From: Chrysoperla carnea
Lineage: Eukaryota > Arthropoda > Insecta > Neuroptera > Chrysopidae
Assembly: GCF_905475395.1 (NCBI RefSeq)
Contig: NC_058339.1
Coordinates: 9,680,001 to 9,744,000 of the forward strand
Direction of reading: 5' to 3'
Length of the DNA: 64,000 nucleotides
The position numbers and the translations under genes were made by a program. The stretch's first letter is position 1. The number at the start of each line of letters is the position of its first letter. Shown in pieces: positions 25,777 to 35,730 of the stretch. A model generated the notes under the pieces. The model worked only from the letters and a program-made list of their open reading frames with translations. It ran no database searches and was not told the DNA's origin.

Positions 25777-27247
25777 CTCTTTTTAAATAACACAAATATT
25801 TGCTTATAATTGATTTGTTTAGATAAAATCTATAATCTTATATATTATTTCTTTAGCCTGTTTTCTGTCAGATCTTTCTTATTCCTTTATCAATTTCTAT
25901 CATTTACCCCTTATTGTAAAGCTTATCATGCTGGCTAATGACAAAAAATTTACTCATGAACGAAAAATATACTGGTTAGGAAAAACAGACCAGAGAATTA
26001 ATATTAAAATTTAATTTTGTTGGTTATGCAATTTTTATATCGTATTTGTAATAAAATTGCCTATACATAAAAAGAAAGTAAATTTCTCCTAAATGTTTTT
26101 AGCCACGAATATCACACTGCGGAATTCCTCACTGGTCGAGCTAGTAATTATTGATTAGAAATACATAGATAATCCGAAAATAATGACTTGATGATTATTA
26201 TTATTCTTGTTCTAGGGGTAGTTTATTTGTTATTGTTATCAGTTAAATATCAATTATTTTTAATGGTTTACTCACATTTAAATCTTGAACAGAATAAAGA
26301 ACATTATTTTAATTTATTTTACATTACCGTTGTATGTATTAAAAATTAATTGACAATAATACAAAATTGCATTTGATGCATTGTTAGTAAAATAATTATT
26401 TAATTTTCTAATCAATAATTATGATTTATTATTACTGGAAATAATTCAGTACTTAGAACATTATAACAAAACAAAATATTTTAATCGAACAGTTATTGTT
26501 GTTATAGACAATCATATCACGTTATAAAGTTCCCAATTTTACATTTTCATTCATAAAGCTTACTTGAGTACAATTAAAGCTCAAACTCTTTTGGGTAAGT
26601 ATTTTTTAAATATCATTCGGCATGATATTGTCTTAATTGGAAAGCTAATTTTATGTCACTTGTGCTAAAATATGATTTAAGGCCTAAGAACTATACGTGT
26701 CTAGATCGTATGAAGCGTACGGTGAGCATAATGCGAAAACCATACAGACCAAGAAAAGATAAAAAATGTCAAAAATGAAAGCAAAAGCATGTATAACTAT
26801 AATACACATACAGGATCAACTAGCGTGTTATTTTTAACTCTAATGTACAATGCGGAGATATTATCGAAAAAAATAAAGTGTATCTCGTAATACTTCTCTC
26901 TTCAACTATTTATACTCAAACTATAGTCGTTTCTGTTCAACAGTAAAATTCATTAACTTTTAGTAATTATATCTCAGTAGTTTTTTGAATTAAACAAAAA
27001 CAGGAATTTTACAGTTTTTCACGGATAACTAATAGTTTTACACTCTCTTCTAAGGAGTCGAAATAACATACCAAAACAGTAGCTTTTCTTCGCGTTTTAC
27101 GATTTTAATGTAGAATTTAGAACATTACTACATCATGAATTAGCACATTATGCTTAAATAACGTTTGTAATCTGTGAATTTTTTTGTATATTTTATTTAT
27201 TTAAATTAATCTTTTAGAAATATATTTTAAATTATTATAAAAATATA
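25777..27247. other. Spacer upstream of the Gr gene
   Basis: 25815-25985 is the partner of the repeat at 6725-6905. The rest is AT-rich and presumably holds the receptor promoter, but no TATA or initiator motif can be assigned with confidence. Confidence 0.45.
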
Positions 27248-27522
27248 ATGCTTTGTTATTGTACATCAATAAACAAAATTTTGTACATTTGTCGTATTAC
27301 TGGTGTCTTGCCAGTAGAAATGGTACAAAAAAAAACCATTGGTCAAGAGAAATTTGGTCATGTTCAATCAATATTTTATCAACGATGTACGTTTAAATTA
27401 TCGTCATTCTGGTATCGATATAGTATAATTCTGTTGGTCTTAATAACGCCATTTTTATGTTTTGTGAATTTTATGCGGTTCTATTCTGGAAGTTCAATAT
27501 CAAAAAAAAGTGAAGCTGAATG
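27248..27522 (+). CDS. Gr: Gr exon 1 (N-terminus, TM1)
   Basis: Starts at Met 27248 (MLCYCTSINKILYICRITG), with the ICR.TG.LPV pattern common at Gr N-termini. TM1 is near the exon end (SIILLVLITPFLCFV). The donor is TG|GTTAGT, phase 2. No upstream in-frame Met was preferred because this start gives a normal N-terminal length. Confidence 0.85.
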
Positions 27523-30500
27523 GTTAGTACATATTTACCATAAAGATAATACCATAGAGCTGCAAAGTTGCCGACAAACGGTTTAACGCAGTAACGACAG
27601 ACAGATGAAGTAGATGTGTATTATATAGCTGTCTTTATATCTCTCTCACAGCGATCAAGAATTGATTTATTGCGTTTCATTTGTCTACATACACAGCTCT
27701 ATAGTATTATCTCTATGATATTTATAAATGTTAAATATATTTCTGTTTCTTTTTCCTCTTTGCATTACCTACACATTATCTACCGCGATAATTTGAAAAC
27801 CTCTTACTCAAGTAATTTTAGTTTTTTGTATTCTACAGGTATTTAGCGAATGTTAGTTATATAATAAATGATATTAATTCATGGTTAATGATATTTTATG
27901 GAATGAGAAATGCTTCCAAGACTGCGAATATATTAACAAAATCGTTCATGCTCCCAATAAGATTGGATGATTGTAAATTGTTATTGCGTCGCATTTACAT
28001 GAATTTAGCATATTTGATTATTGGTTTTTTTATATTAATTTGTTCATTTTCTTACGTAGCTATTTTACGAATGAAAAAAAATGCATTTGAATTACGCTTG
28101 GAAACAATTATAGGTATTACAGTTTATTTTTTCCTACATAACTTTCTTTTTTCTCTGCTGGTCGCTCGATACCTACAAATCAAAATTTTTCAATCAGCTC
28201 TTATCACTGAAAGAGGGCTTTGAGTCCCCCTATGGGAAGTAACAACCAAGTTGGTTGGAGCCGCGTGGATTGGTGCAAGCCTACGTGAAGATTTTTAGGT
28301 ATTGAACCAAGGTTGGAAACTGAGACAGGCCCAATAAAATGGACTAAGGTTTGGACAATGTTATCAAATGGTCATAGTGTTCGACAAATTTCCTGCTGCG
28401 TTTTTTCAGACCGATAGCTTAAATATGATGCCGTAGAGAGAGGCAGTATGGTAGACTCGCCAAAAGGAACCCATTAACGGATTATAAAGGCAACGCTCTT
28501 CTTATTAAATATTTTATTAATCTGGTTATTACTGGAATTTGCAAGATTGAAAAATAATTTCTATTGTATTTGTTAAAAAAATTATAGAAAATGGACCTGG
28601 AGTAATATATCGTGGCCTAGCAATTATCACTTCAACAGCAGAAGGGATAGTTATTATGATATTAAGTTTAATAGTTGTATCAAAGCTGCAATTGTTATCA
28701 CAATCTACTGAGAAGTTATTGACTAGTGCTTTAAAACTAAGTCGAAATCAACGTACTCCAAGTCCTTCAAGGCGTCCAATGAGATATTCAAATAATAATA
28801 ATAACAGTATTAGATTATATAATGGCAAACATCCAGATAGTGACACTAAATCTGTAAGTGACTTCTGTAAGTGAAAAAAACGCGACTTTGTTATTCTTGG
28901 TCAATTTGGGTTCAAGATCATCTTTTAAAAAAAAAAGAGTTCAACATTTGTCCTGATAGTCCAGTTCACTTACGGACTGACCCAAAAGTTTTGACACCAG
29001 ATTTTATTATTAATTCATTGAATAGGGGGGTTGATTTAAGACCTTAAATCTGATTTTGTGTATTCGGGAAATTAACCCTTAATCTATTAGAAAATGACTT
29101 TTGACAAATTTGATGGTTTTGATGTCGTTGGACTTACCTGCGTTTTATCTTCAAACCCATCTATTTCAAATTACACGCTACGATTGATAGAAAAAAAAGG
29201 TATTCGTGTAAAAAGTCAAAATTTTTCGTGAGTTTCTTTTTGAAACAGTCGTAAATTCATCAATTTATGCTGAATAAAACATAAAAAAAGATACCAGAAA
29301 CTTTCTTTTCATCATAACTCCGTTAATTTTCTTACAAAAGACTTGACTGTTCAGTTATTTACTGTTAAATACTCCGAATTTGAATCGCAAATATTTCAGA
29401 AAGAATTGACTTCTCGAATGACACTTTTTGCTAAGATTTCATTGCTGCGATTCTCGTTTCGATTTGCCTCTGAGAAAAAGCACTACTAGGCACCATATAA
29501 CTTTTAATCTAGAGGATGAACATTAAATCTTAATCCCAAATTTTCATAGAAAGCGGTGTAATAGGTCGAAATAGGTCAAAATTTAGAGATTTCGCCTTCT
29601 CTTATGATGGAGTATATTCGAAATTTGTGATTTATAGTTAATTAAAACGTCCTATTCAAAATGTATGGTATTTAGAAAAAAATTTGTAAATTTTAGACAA
29701 CAGATTTTGATTATCAGATGGAATGTTTATCAGATATGCATCGTGATTTAACTGATTTAATAAGTGATGTAAACGAAGCTGTAAGTCCATTACTATTGGT
29801 TGATTTAGGTACATGTTTATACATTGCAATATTTTATCTGTTTCGTTTATGTGTTACATCATTATCGAATACGTTAAGTAATAACGAAGAGATAATGCAT
29901 TATGTGGTATCAGCTTTTTATCGTATTGGAAAATTAATCATGTATATGATATTAGGACATTTGATTGTTGATCAGGTATGTGATATATTCTTCATTTAAG
30001 GACGTTCCCAAAAAAATCACGTTAACATATAAATCCTAGTACCTGAATAACTTAATTTTTTCATAATTATTTTTGCAGTATAAACAACCGTTAAGATTAT
30101 TAAACAAAACGAACTTATTTTGTTTACCATCGAATTATCAAAAACAGGTAAATTTTGAATATACTGTAGGTATATTCAAACCCCAGCTAATCTAAACGAT
30201 CCCCTGCCCTTGCGAATCGATATACTTTTTTGACTTAAAGGCATTATTTCTTGTGATTTAGCTACAAATGTTAATAGTTCAATGGTCGATAAATCTAGAA
30301 GGTGGATATTTAAATGCTACACACATAGTACACGTTGGACCATGGCTTCTGGCATCGGTAAGATTTAAAAATTTATTTATTTATCTGGCTGTAATTAAAG
30401 AAAGAGTTAATTTTGAAGCGTTCCACCATACTGAATAATTTTTATAAAAAAACGGTTAAGGCAATTTATTGATGTTACGCAATTGTTTGCATTTTTATTT

Positions 30501-30858
30501 CAAATAATTCCTGAAGAAGTATTCCTTATTAATCACCAAGGGTTTCGAAATAAATATATTGTATTTAGTAGCTTTAATTCGAGCAAACTTCCACTTTAGG
30601 AGGAATTGGAAAACCATTTTTCATTGGTATTAACCTTTTCTTATATTCTTACAAAAATATCTGATGTATGGACTGTGTAGTTGAGTTTTCCAACTCGTTC
30701 CAAGGACAACTTTTGTTTTATCTACATAGCTATTAAGAAAACACTCCTGTAGTTATATTTTTAGAATTAAAAGCTAATCGAACATGAATTATTGGTTACA
30801 GATGATTGGAAATATAATCACATATTTACTTGTAGCATTACAATTTCAGAAAAAATGA
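27248..30858 (+). CDS. Gr: Gustatory receptor (insect Gr family), complete six-exon gene
   Basis: Six exons join in phase (27248-27522, 27839-28113, 28588-28853, 29697-29975, 30262-30357, 30802-30858) to 416 codons, 415 aa plus stop, the usual Gr length. Seven hydrophobic segments are visible: about residues 58-78, 92-113, 145-165, 192-215, 300-325, 345-365 and 385-412. The C-terminus carries the family signature TYxxxxxQF (TYLLVALQFQ). Intron phases are 2, 1, 0, 0, 0; three phase-0 introns near the C-terminus are a known hallmark of arthropod Gr genes. Grs are inverted seven-pass ligand-gated cation channels in the dendrites of taste neurons. The loop after TM4 is long and low-complexity (NNNNNS stretch). 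Intron 2 hosts a dispersed repeat. The reading frame is intact. The ligand class cannot be told from the sequence. Confidence 0.88.
27839..28113 (+). CDS. Gr: Gr exon 2 (TM2-TM3)
   Basis: Acceptor TTCTACAG|G completes a Trp codon with exon 1. It encodes YLANVSYIINDINSW and then the TM3 segment LAYLIIGFFILICSF. The donor ATAG|GTATTA (phase 1) is chosen because it joins exactly to the phase-1 acceptor at 28588. Reading through would add a hydrophobic tail and stop at 28223. Confidence 0.82.
28361..28500 (+). repeat. Dispersed repeat, GATAGCTTAAAT family, copy 2 (in Gr intron 2)
   Basis: Starts TATCAAATGGTCATAGTG and continues through TTTTTTCAGACCGATAGCTT and GTAGACTCGCCAAAAGGAAC. Compared with the copy at 41850-42055 it lacks about 60 central bases. 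Confidence 0.75.
28588..28853 (+). CDS. Gr: Gr exon 3 (TM4 and intracellular loop)
   Basis: Acceptor TTATAG|AA completes a Glu codon. It encodes ENGPGVIYRGLAIIT, the TM4 segment GIVIMILSLIVVSKL, then a polar loop rich in Ser, Arg, Pro and Asn. Donor TCT|GTAAGT, phase 0. Confidence 0.83.
29697..29975 (+). CDS. Gr: Gr exon 4 (TM5-TM6)
   Basis: Acceptor ATTTTAG|ACA, donor GATCAG|GTATGT, phase 0 at both ends, 93 codons. Encodes LSDMHRDLTDLISDVNEA, the Gr region before TM5, then VSPLLLVDLGTCLYIAIF and the next hydrophobic stretch KLIMYMILGHLIVD. Confidence 0.87.
30262..30357 (+). CDS. Gr: Gr exon 5
   Basis: A 32-codon exon between GATTTAG|CTA and GCATCG|GTAAGA, phase 0 at both ends. It encodes LQMLIVQWSINLEGGYLNAT and HIVHVGPWLLAS, the segment leading into TM7. 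Confidence 0.8.
30802..30858 (+). CDS. Gr: Gr exon 6 (C-terminal TYxxxxxQF motif)
   Basis: Acceptor GGTTACAG|ATG. It encodes MIGNIITYLLVALQFQKK and stops with TGA at 30856-30858. The TYxxxxxQF motif in TM7 is the diagnostic Gr ending. A possible poly(A) signal AATAAA is at 31067-31072. Confidence 0.9.
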   Translation: MIGNIITYLLVALQFQKK

Positions 30859-32063
30859 CAATATTGAATTTATCGTTTAAAAAAGTGTTTGTAGTTAATT
30901 ACGCTTGACATGAATCCAAGAAGTCCGGGTTCGAGTCCTGGTTCGAGTGTAATTTTTTTCAATTCTCTTTAATTAAGATTACTAGACAAGATATTTTTCA
31001 ATATTTAGTTTACGCTGTATATATCATATTAAAAATCATCAATTATAATCGAGAGATCATGATGTCAATAAATATTGTATACATGATTAAAAGTAAACAA
31101 AAACAAAAATGATTGTAGTTACTTTAAAAGTATAAGAAAATAAAACGTTAAATTTGATATAAGTTAAATATTTTTTATTCCCAAATATAACTAATAATTG
31201 TTTTCATGCCAATCATAATAATTTTATGGGTAAGTAACTATATACTAAATCAATAAATGTAATAGTCTTGGAGCTCGTGACAGTAAAATTGCACTCACAC
31301 GGATTTCGGAATTTCGCATATGAATACTATTTAACGATAGGTCCCATTTAGTCTCATTTTACCCAATAATTCGACAAGCTTGTATATAGAATGTTTATTT
31401 ATAAGTATGGTGTTTATGCAATAGCACTTTGCCCTTGAGCTGAAACTGTATTATAGATTGTTAATTATTAGTAAAATATAATTAATTACTATCATATAAA
31501 AAACAAAAATTAGGGTAGACCTATTTTGGTTAATAAATGGTGTTCCCTCAATTTACTACAGCCCCCTTAATCCCAGTTTGGGACAACAAGGCGTCCTTCG
31601 TCCTTTGACTTCATAGCTCATTTTGCTTCGAATATAGTTTAGATTGTATAATATAGAAATATGGTTAATAATAAGCATCAATAGTAAAAATTGTGGTTTT
31701 ATTGTTATATCTCCTCCTCAAATCATCCTAGCGAAATAAAATAGATATACCAGTTTAAAACAAATGAAGCTAATATAATTTAAATTTCAATACGTACTAT
31801 TGATTATCAATTCAACGGAGAAGTCATATATATAAGGAAAAAAATCCTTACAATAGAGGAATATAAATTAAATGTACATGAATTTTTCCATATTACACTG
31901 CAATTAAAATACGCAATTTAATCAATCTCCTCTACGCATGGATTGCTCATTAAAAAAATTTTTAGATCATTATATGTCGTCATTGATTTTCGAATATAAC
32001 TTTATATTATTATAGTAATTAGATAATTGAGATTGATTTTATATTTTTGAAAGTCCAAGAAAC
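30859..32063. other. Spacer between the Gr and the first small secreted gene
   Basis: Contains a tRNA-like B-box phrase (GGGTTCGAGTCCTGGTTCGA) at about 30924-30945 without a foldable tRNA around it. The remainder is AT-rich. A segment at 32016-32063 just upstream of the next gene is conserved with 35630-35682, so it is probably 5' UTR or promoter DNA duplicated with the gene. Confidence 0.5.
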
Positions 32064-32111
32064 ATGAAAACATCATGCGTGATCTTAATTATTGCCATAT
32101 TTCTAAATGGG
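32064..32111 (+). CDS. Secreted paralogue A, exon 1 (signal peptide)
   Basis: Sixteen codons from Met 32064 to the donor GGG|GTAAGA. Paralogue B has the same exon length and donor, and 10 of 16 residues are identical. Confidence 0.78.
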
Positions 32112-33083
32112 GTAAGAAAATTATTATTTTTAAAAATAGGTAACTCAATAAGAAAAGCAAAAGAAGTAACTCAATAAGCAAAGTTAAATATACATATAAG
32201 TTGATGGTTTCCGAAATGACGGTCGTAACTAGTCTTAAAACGACGTGAACACACGACGAAAACAATGAAAATTGTCGCAAAAAAGCAACATAATTTTTAA
32301 GAATGACAGTAGACCTAAAATAAATAAATATATTTATTTTTAAGTAATGTTTATAGCAAATGAATGCTGGAATTCTTAGCAGTATTGGTGATTGGATCTC
32401 CAATATATGGAACTTCGGTTCATATCTCTTAGATGTTAATAATCTAAGCAAAGGATTACAAAAACATAATGGTACTGTTAAAACTAAATTGAATAGCGGA
32501 TATAAAGTGTTAAATGTAGTGGTAAGTATAAAGTAACTTGCTAGTCTTTGAATCAAATAATAAAAGAGTATTGGAATAATACATAGTTCCAATTTAATCA
32601 ATTGTTTGGTGAATCAATTCTTTGTGGGGGGTGGATGTCGAAGGGGGGGGGGGGGTGGATTCAGGATTTTTCCCCTGATTTCCTTTTAGTTGCAATGTAT
32701 GGGGGCCTTAACATAATGACCAAATGAATTTCAAGTGTTATAAATTGTATCCACAGCTTGTTTAATTATAAATTTCTTTTAAGCTTCACAAATTCGAAAC
32801 CTTTGTTGAAGATGTGAAAAATAATGTAACAAGAGAGACAAAAGACTTGAAACCCATACCACCAACAACAAAAAAACCAAAGAAAGTAAAAAAACCATAC
32901 AAAGTAAAAAAACCAAACAAAGGAAAAACACCAAACAATGTAAAAAAACCAATGAAAGGAAAAAAACCACACAAAGTAACAAAACCAAAGAAAGAAAAAA
33001 AGCCATCAAAAAAAAGTACAACACCAAGAAATCCGTTTACTGTTATTATTGGATTAAATATGGGCAACAGAGGAAAATTTTGA
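32064..33083 (+). CDS. Small secreted Lys/Pro-rich protein, paralogue A (uncharacterised family)
   Basis: Three exons (32064-32111, 32357-32521, 32784-33083), all introns phase 0, give 170 aa. Exon 1 is a signal peptide (MKTSCVILIIAIFLNG). The middle exon is a predicted amphipathic segment with a SIGDWISNIWNFGS block. The last exon starts with a short helix carrying an NVT glycosylation site, then eight hexapeptide repeats of the type P-x-K-x-K-K (32877-33020), and ends TTPRNPFTVIIGLNM. The mature protein is extremely basic. The tandem neighbour at 35683 has the same three-exon layout and conserved blocks, showing that both are real. I recognise no family. Extracellular or salivary/glandular function is inference from the signal peptide and composition only. 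Confidence 0.78.
32357..32521 (+). CDS. Secreted paralogue A, exon 2
   Basis: 55 codons between TTATAG|CAA and GTG|GTAAGT. Encodes QMNAGILSSIGDWISNIWNF, ending LNSGYKVLNVV. The blocks IGDW, I.N...S and NSG are shared with paralogue B. Confidence 0.78.
32784..33083 (+). CDS. Secreted paralogue A, exon 3 (hexapeptide repeats)
   Basis: Acceptor TTTTAAG|CTT, stop TGA at 33081-33083, 99 residues. Begins LHKFETFVEDVKNNVTRETK, then the Pro-Lys repeat domain, then STTPRNPFT. The equivalent of B starts LQQLDDYVSEIRDNITKETK. Confidence 0.8.
   Translation, partial: LHKFETFVEDVKNNVTRETKDLKPIPPTTKKPKKVKKPYKVKKPNKGKTPNNVKKPMKGKKPHKVTKPKKEKKPSKKSTTPRNPFTVIIGLNMGNRGKF
32877..33020 (+). repeat. 18-bp coding minisatellite (eight P-x-K-x-K-K units)
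   Basis: Eight consecutive 18-bp units encode PKKVKK, PYKVKK, PNKGKT, PNNVKK, PMKGKK, PHKVTK, PKKEKK and PSKKST. The repeat is absent from paralogue B, which has a shorter Thr/Lys/Arg-rich tail, so it expanded after the duplication or was lost in B. Confidence 0.9.
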
Positions 33084-33294
33084 TGGAGCTTTGATCATAT
33101 TTATCATAAGCAAAATTTACGGTGTGTTATAAACTGTATTAGAATTTACCAAATTTTTATGAACGTTTTTCATATTTATTGTTAGAAGTTAGAAGGATAT
33201 TCTCACGATTTTAATGTTCTAAAACAATTTTTTTTTTAATATTTCGGTTTTAGTATTAAGTAAATGGAAATATTAAAAATCATTGTTTAAACAG

Positions 33295-33650
33295 AACAAA
33301 ATTATCAATTAATTAATTATTTTAATTATTTAGTAAAGATAAGTATTAAATTAATTATATTGTTACAAGTAAGTCAAGTGGCAGAGTGGATATAGCACTT
33401 GCCTATGAAACCACGATTCGCTGGTTCGTATCCTGGTGCGGACAATATTTTTATTTTTAAAATAAATGAATTTTTCCTGTTGTTTAAATTTTCCACTCCT
33501 TTTATAGTTAAAATTATCTATATAACCCGCCCTCTTGCCATAAATTATGTCAATTATACATATGTCATAAATCACTATTCTGTGAGGGGGTGGGAATTAA
33601 AATAATCATAAATATATCTAACTCTTTAAAATCATCTCCTGTTACAAAAT
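33295..33650. repeat. Left arm of a 1.9-kb inverted-repeat structure, with tRNA-like head
   Basis: Reverse-complementary over its whole length to 34868-35226. Shared blocks include TAATTAATTAATTATTTTAA-like AT sequence, a tRNA-like unit (AGTGGCAGAGTGGATATAGC … GGTTCGTATCCTGGTGC at 33374-33447) with A- and B-box matches, GGTGGGAATTAAAATAATCA, and CTCCTGTTACAAAAT at the inner end. Confidence 0.85.
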
Positions 33651-34440
33651 GTTAAATATATGTACAAAAAAACAATGAAGTACAATCGACGAATAATGAA
33701 TTAAAAAAGATTATTATAATTAATTAATCCGAAAAGAAATTTTTGTGGGCTGCCAAATTGCATTAACTTTATATCCATGAACTTTTTTTATATATATGTA
33801 TTAGGAGAAGAAATGATAAGAAAAATTTAATGATAAAATTATTGAAAATTTATACAAAATGAAAACGTTATCCCGAAAAATTATTTTATACTGTTACCAT
33901 TATTCATTATTCATGTTTATTTTTTAAGGTGAAATATGTATGTACAAATATATATAATAAAATATCGCTTTCATCAATTTTTTTCGTTTAATTATTCAAT
34001 ATTATACCTACCTTTATCTTTTATCCTTTGAATCGATTTCAGGAATATCAAACAGAACCAACATTTTTAAAATTATTACTACAATTACAATATTATTACA
34101 ATTATTCATTTATAGGTAAGTTTATTGAAAAAAAGGTGAGTTAAAAGAAATAAAAAATAGGTAAGTTTAGGAAAAAAACTCAGTAAAAGAAAAATAATAC
34201 TTAGTTTAAGAAAACAAATTTATTCAAAAAAGTAATGAGTAAAAGGTATGTATTTATATTACATTATTGATATGTATAATATGTCAAAGATTAGTGGTTA
34301 GCTCAGCCGTCTTTGGCTACGGAGTACCTGGGTTCGGATTTAGAAATGTCTCAATTAATTTTTATTTATTAATTATGCCGGAGAAAGTCTATTTTTGTAG
34401 AAAATTGTTATGAGAACCAAAAGCTAATAAGTACGACAGC

Positions 34441-34520
34441 GAGGTATATTTTATGTTATTTTAATTCCCACCCCCTGGAAGAAGAGTGATTTATGACATA
34501 ATTAGGACAGGGGGACTAGC
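34441..34520 (-). repeat. Partial third copy of the arm's inner segment
   Basis: TTTTAATTCCCACCCCCTGG…GAGTGATTTATGACATA matches 34920-34965 and the complement of 33550-33600. It lies 100 bp after a tRNA-like phrase (TTAGTGGTTAGCTCAGC … CTGGGTTCGGATTTAG, 34290-34345). Confidence 0.65.
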
Positions 34521-34550
34521 ATAATTAATTTTTGTTTTTTTGTGAAATTA

Positions 34551-34889
34551 CATGTTCTCCTATTACAAAATCTTATAAAATTTCATTTTTAGCATGTACA
34601 AACAAAAAAGCAAGAAAAATAAGTATTTTTTTAATATTTTGTAATAGGCGAATATGTTATTTAAAAAAAAAGTGGGATAAAGTTATAACATATTCTCCTG
34701 TTACAAAATTTCAAATTTTAGTCTTAACGAGAGATTTTTAATTTTATAAATACAAATTTTAATATTTTGTAATAGGAGAATATGAGTGAGATAAACTATA
34801 TGACATGTTTTCCTATTAAAAAGTTTCTTATTTTAGCATAACAAGTCATTTTTGTACATATTTTTAATATTTTGTAATAGGAGAACATG
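34551..34889. repeat. Three tandem hairpin units
   Basis: Units at 34551-34656, 34689-34784 and 34804-34889 each begin with a variant of CATGTTCTCCTATTACAAAA and end with a variant of TTTTGTAATAGGAGAACATG, so each unit can fold on itself. They sit directly inside the right arm of the inverted repeat. Confidence 0.85.
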
Positions 34890-35226
34890 ATTTTAAAGAG
34901 AGATATATTTATGATTATTTAAATTCCCACCCCCTGACAGAATAGTGTTTTATGACATATGTATAATTGACGACATTATTTATGGCAAGAGGGCGGGGTT
35001 ATATAGATAACTTTAACTATAAAAAAGAGTGGGAAATTTAAACAACAGGAAAAATTCATTTATTTTAAAATTAAAAATATTATGCACACCAGGATACGAA
35101 CCAGCGTACCTTAGTTTCATAGGCAAGTGCTATATCCACTCTGCCACTTGGGTTATATATAACAATATAATTAACTTAATACTTACCTTTACTAAATAAT
35201 TAATTAATTGATAATTTTGTTCTGAA
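34868..35226. repeat. Right arm of the inverted-repeat structure
   Basis: Inverted copy of 33295-33650. The tRNA-like unit is on the minus strand at 35156-35085 (AAGTGGCAGAGTGGATATAG … GGTTCGTATCCTGGTGTGC). The arms differ by scattered substitutions and small indels. Both end at AT-rich TAATTAATTAATTG. Confidence 0.85.
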
Positions 35227-35682
35227 AGAACAAATAGGATAGGAAATTTAAAAAATAAAACAAAATTTAAAATATATAACGATTTTTTTTATTTATAGAA
35301 TTTACTTATATATTTTCATAAAAGAAATTAACAGAGATTCTTCTTTTCTTATTAAAGTTTTTATACAAAGTAAGTAAAATTCTATCACTTTTATATAATA
35401 ACAATAATAATAATAATAATTTGCCAAATTTGCCATCTACTTCTCAAATTTCCATAAATGATGAAATCTTTGTGTATAAACTTTTATTAATTAAAAGATT
35501 TTAAAATTATAAATATTTCAAATCCGTTTCTACATGCAACGAATTCTCATTACTGACTCATTAATAGAACAATTTTTGTTCTTTATGTCGTAATTCATTT
35601 TCAAGTATAACAAACTTTAAATATCTAAAATTAGAATAATTAGGTAATTGAAATTAGTTTTATATTTGAAACTCCAAGAAAC

Positions 35683-35730
35683 ATGAAAATATTACGGGTG
35701 ATCTTACTTATTACCATATTTTTAAATGGG
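35683..35730 (+). CDS. Secreted paralogue B, exon 1 (signal peptide)
   Basis: Sixteen codons ending at GGG|GTAAGA. About 50 bp upstream of the ATG (TAATTAGGTAATTGAAATTA, CTCCAAGAAACATG) is shared with paralogue A, indicating that duplicated non-coding DNA travelled with the gene. Confidence 0.77.

Noticed and set aside
32089..32601. 170-codon minus-strand open frame
   Set aside because: It is antisense to exons 1-2 of secreted gene A and spans its intron. The composition is what the complement of AT-rich coding DNA gives.
32766..33067. Three long minus-strand frames rich in Phe, Val and Leu
   Set aside because: They are shadows of the Lys/Pro hexapeptide repeat in gene A, which is supported by its paralogue.
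33374..33447. Candidate true tRNA gene
   Set aside because: A- and B-box matches exist but no acceptor stem or consistent anticodon arm forms, and an inverted copy exists. It is better explained as a SINE-type head.
34044..34118. Exon-like segment (TTTCAG before GAATATCAAACAGAACC, GTAAG after) coding ~24 residues between the two secreted genes
   Set aside because: It has good splice consensus on both sides but lies inside the inverted-repeat structure, has no similarity to either paralogue, and has no partner exon in phase.
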